NCBI RefSeq assembly: GCF_001417775.1
Contig: NZ_BBZJ01000013.1
Span: 362,427-426,426 of the forward strand
Origin: Streptomyces sp. TP-A0356
GTDB lineage: Bacteria > Actinomycetota > Actinomycetes > Streptomycetales > Streptomycetaceae
DNA length: 64,000 nucleotides
Direction of reading: 5' to 3'
In this document: one piece after another, positions 62,283-64,000 of the stretch
Layout of the letters: each line of letters opens with the position of its first letter
Numbering within the stretch: the first letter of the stretch is position 1
Program-made: the position numbers and the translations under genes
The notes under the pieces: model-generated
Told to the model about the DNA's origin: nothing
The model's database searches: none
The model's input: the letters and a program-made list of their open reading frames with translations, nothing else

Positions 62283-63410
62283 TTACGGGTGCAGGACCAC
62301 CAGGTCGTCCCGGTGGACGACCTCGCGTTCGTAGCCCGGGCCCAGTTCGCGCGCCAGTTCCCTCGTCGACCGGCCGATCAGCCGGGGGATCTCCTTGGCG
62401 TCGAAGTTGACGAGCCCCCGCGCCACCGCCCGTCCCGCGCTGTCACGCAGTTCGACCGGGTCGCCCGCGGTGAAGTCGCCTTCGACGGCCGAGATGCCCG
62501 CGGGCAGAAGCGATGTACGGCGTTCGACGACCGCGCGCACGGCCCCGTCGTCGAGCGTGAGCGCGCCCTGCGGGGCGGAGGCGTGCTGCAGCCAGAGCAG
62601 CCGGTCCGCGGAGCGCTTGCCGGTGGGGTGGAAGTAGGTGCCGGTGTCCCGGCCGGCGAGGGCGTCGGCGGCGTGGACGGCGGAGGTGAGCACCACGGGG
62701 ATGCCGGCCGCCGCCGCGATCCGGGCGGCCTCGACCTTGGTGACCATGCCGCCCGTGCCGACGCCGGCCTTGCCCGCGTTGCCGATCTCCACGTGCGCGA
62801 GGTCCCCCGGCCCCCGTACCTCCGCTATCCGCGAGGTGCCGGGCCTGCTGGGATCGCCGTCGTACACGCCGTCCACGTCCGACAGCAGGACCAGCAGGTC
62901 GGCGTGGACGAGGTGGGCGACGAGCGCGGCGAGGCGGTCGTTGTCGCCGAAACGGATCTCGTCCGTGGCAACGGTGTCGTTCTCGTTGACGACGGGCAGC
63001 GCGCCCATCGCGAGGAGCTTGTCGAGGGTGCGGGAGGCATTGCGGTGGTGGGCGCGGCGGCTGGTGTCGTCGGAGGTGAGCAGCACCTGGCCGACGCGGA
63101 TGCCGTGGCGGGCGCAGGACGCGGTGTAGCGGGCCACCAGGAGGCCTTGGCCGACGCTGGCCGCGGCCTGCTGCCGGGCCAGGTCACGGGGGCGGCGACG
63201 CAGTCCGAGGGGGGCGAGGCCGGCGGCGATGGCGCCGGAGGAGACGAGGACGATCTCCTTCTCGCCTCCGCTGCGATGCTTGGCGAGCACGTCCACGAGG
63301 GCGTCGACACGGTCCGCGTCGAGCCCGCCCGCGGCGGTGGTCAGCGAGGAGGAGCCCACCTTGACGACGATCCGGTGGGCCTGTGCCACGGCCTGCCTTG
63401 CCCCTGCCAC
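62283..63410 (-). CDS. proB: Glutamate 5-kinase
   Basis: First step of proline synthesis. 375 residues: kinase domain (VVKVGSSSLTT, LVSSGAIAAG, VVNENDTVATDE, VGTGGMVTKVEAA) and a C-terminal PUA domain (about 285-370). Start GTG 63410 has GAGGGG about 9 nt upstream; the longer open frame to 63548 is not supported. Confidence 0.96.
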   Translation of the reverse strand: MAGARQAVAQAHRIVVKVGSSSLTTAAGGLDADRVDALVDVLAKHRSGGEKEIVLVSSGAIAAGLAPLGLRRRPRDLARQQAAASVGQGLLVARYTASCARHGIRVGQVLLTSDDTSRRAHHRNASRTLDKLLAMGALPVVNENDTVATDEIRFGDNDRLAALVAHLVHADLLVLLSDVDGVYDGDPSRPGTSRIAEVRGPGDLAHVEIGNAGKAGVGTGGMVTKVEAARIAAAAGIPVVLTSAVHAADALAGRDTGTYFHPTGKRSADRLLWLQHASAPQGALTLDDGAVRAVVERRTSLLPAGISAVEGDFTAGDPVELRDSAGRAVARGLVNFDAKEIPRLIGRSTRELARELGPGYEREVVHRDDLVVLHP

Positions 63411-63558
63411 CTGCGTGTTCCCCTCGCGCGTAGATCCGGCTCCCGCCCGGCAATCTACGCGAAGGGACACGGGTGCCGCGCGCCGGTCCAGTACGCGGAC
63501 GGGTGCCGGGAACCCTCCGCTGCCCCCGGGCACGCCCGTCGGCCGCACGAGGAATCCG

Positions 63559-64000
63559 TCAGGCCGCGCGCCGCACCTTCAGCACGCGCCGGCCACCTCG
63601 CGCAGCCGCCGGAAGTGGACCGTCGTCAGCGGCTTGAAGGCGTCGACCGTGACCGTCTCGCAGGTCGTCGGCACGAACCAGGCAGGAGGCGAGGGCGACG
63701 CGCAGACGGCCGCCGGATGGTCGCCGGAGCCGGCACCGAGACTGAACACGCCGTCCGGAAGCGGTACCCGTACACGTGGTCCGGCCGCAGCCCACGGACG
63801 TCGACGTGGACGCTGTGCCCGAGCCCGGGCAGCGCCTGGGCGATGCCGCGCCGCACGGTCCCGCGGAACCGCTCGTCCTGCGCGAGTTCGCATTCCACCG
63901 GCACCGCGCGGTCCGGCATGCCGCCGCCGTGCAGAGGGTCGGGGGCGAACCGGGTCCACAGCACGATGCCGTCGGGCAAGGGGTCCCCGGAGCCGGCACC
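63559..64000 (-). pseudogene. Broken phoD-like phosphodiesterase remnant, runs off the window
   Basis: At the edge, [20 protein letters not shown] and [20 protein letters not shown] match the N-terminal Fn3-like region of PhoD-type alkaline phosphatases. The frame is lost near 63750 and continues in another frame as [20 protein letters not shown], which I cannot place in PhoD. The calcineurin-like catalytic part is missing. obg would be expected upstream of proB in Streptomyces. Either a decayed gene or two remnants; the rest is outside the window. Confidence 0.55.

Overview
The window looks like core chromosome of a Streptomyces species. Base composition is very GC-rich, third codon positions are almost all G or C, GTG starts are common, and the gene content is that of the conserved actinomycete block running from era towards proB. 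The species call is inference from gene content and order; no database was searched.

Layout. 0.1-7 kb: era, then an accessory carbohydrate set (secreted GH31 glycosidase, PfkB sugar kinase, glucarate dehydratase), with a large non-coding repeat mosaic between the kinase and the dehydratase. 7-15 kb: MFS transporter, adenine/adenosine deaminase, RNase Z, HIT protein, a repeat-filled 0.6 kb gap and a full-length tricorn protease. 15-20.2 kb: secreted protein, VOC protein, rsmE, nitronate monooxygenase, then dnaJ-hrcA behind a perfect CIRCE operator. 20.4-29.4 kb: MBL hydrolase, DUF3097 protein, hemW, then a signalling cluster (SpoIIE-type phosphatase divergent from a cytosolic hybrid histidine kinase with a HAMP array, and a response regulator). 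29.4-36.7 kb: acyl-CoA ligase, lepA, rpsT, holA, a small acidic protein and an arylamine N-acetyltransferase. 36.7-42.7 kb: comEA-comEC, degV and a membrane-anchored protein. 42.8-49.1 kb: leuS behind an apparent leucine attenuator, then a two-gene membrane redox module (ferric-reductase-like cytochrome plus a NuoF-like Fe-S flavoprotein).

49.16-52.5 kb: two identical tRNA-Ala(GGC) genes, 3.26 kb apart, flank a zinc-ribbon gene pair and a divergent MFS efflux/XRE regulator pair. 52.6-56.3 kb: nadD, an LCP/LytR-C protein, rsfS and a histidine phosphatase. 56.3-60.1 kb: two very small membrane proteins, an M48 protease and two membrane proteins sharing an N-terminal motif. 60.2-64 kb: proA, a conserved hypothetical and proB, followed at the edge by a broken phoD-like remnant.

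How it fits together. Most genes are housekeeping: ribosome assembly and translation (era, rsmE, lepA, rpsT, rsfS, leuS, tRNA), DNA replication and uptake (holA, comEA, comEC), heat shock (hrcA-dnaJ), NAD synthesis (nadD) and proline synthesis (proB, proA). Three regulatory signals are clear: CIRCE on hrcA-dnaJ, a leader peptide with three Leu codons plus intrinsic terminator before leuS, and an inverted repeat over the glucarate dehydratase translation start region. Short non-coding tandem repeats recur between genes, several of them exactly between convergent stop codons. No CRISPR array, complete prophage or transposase was seen.
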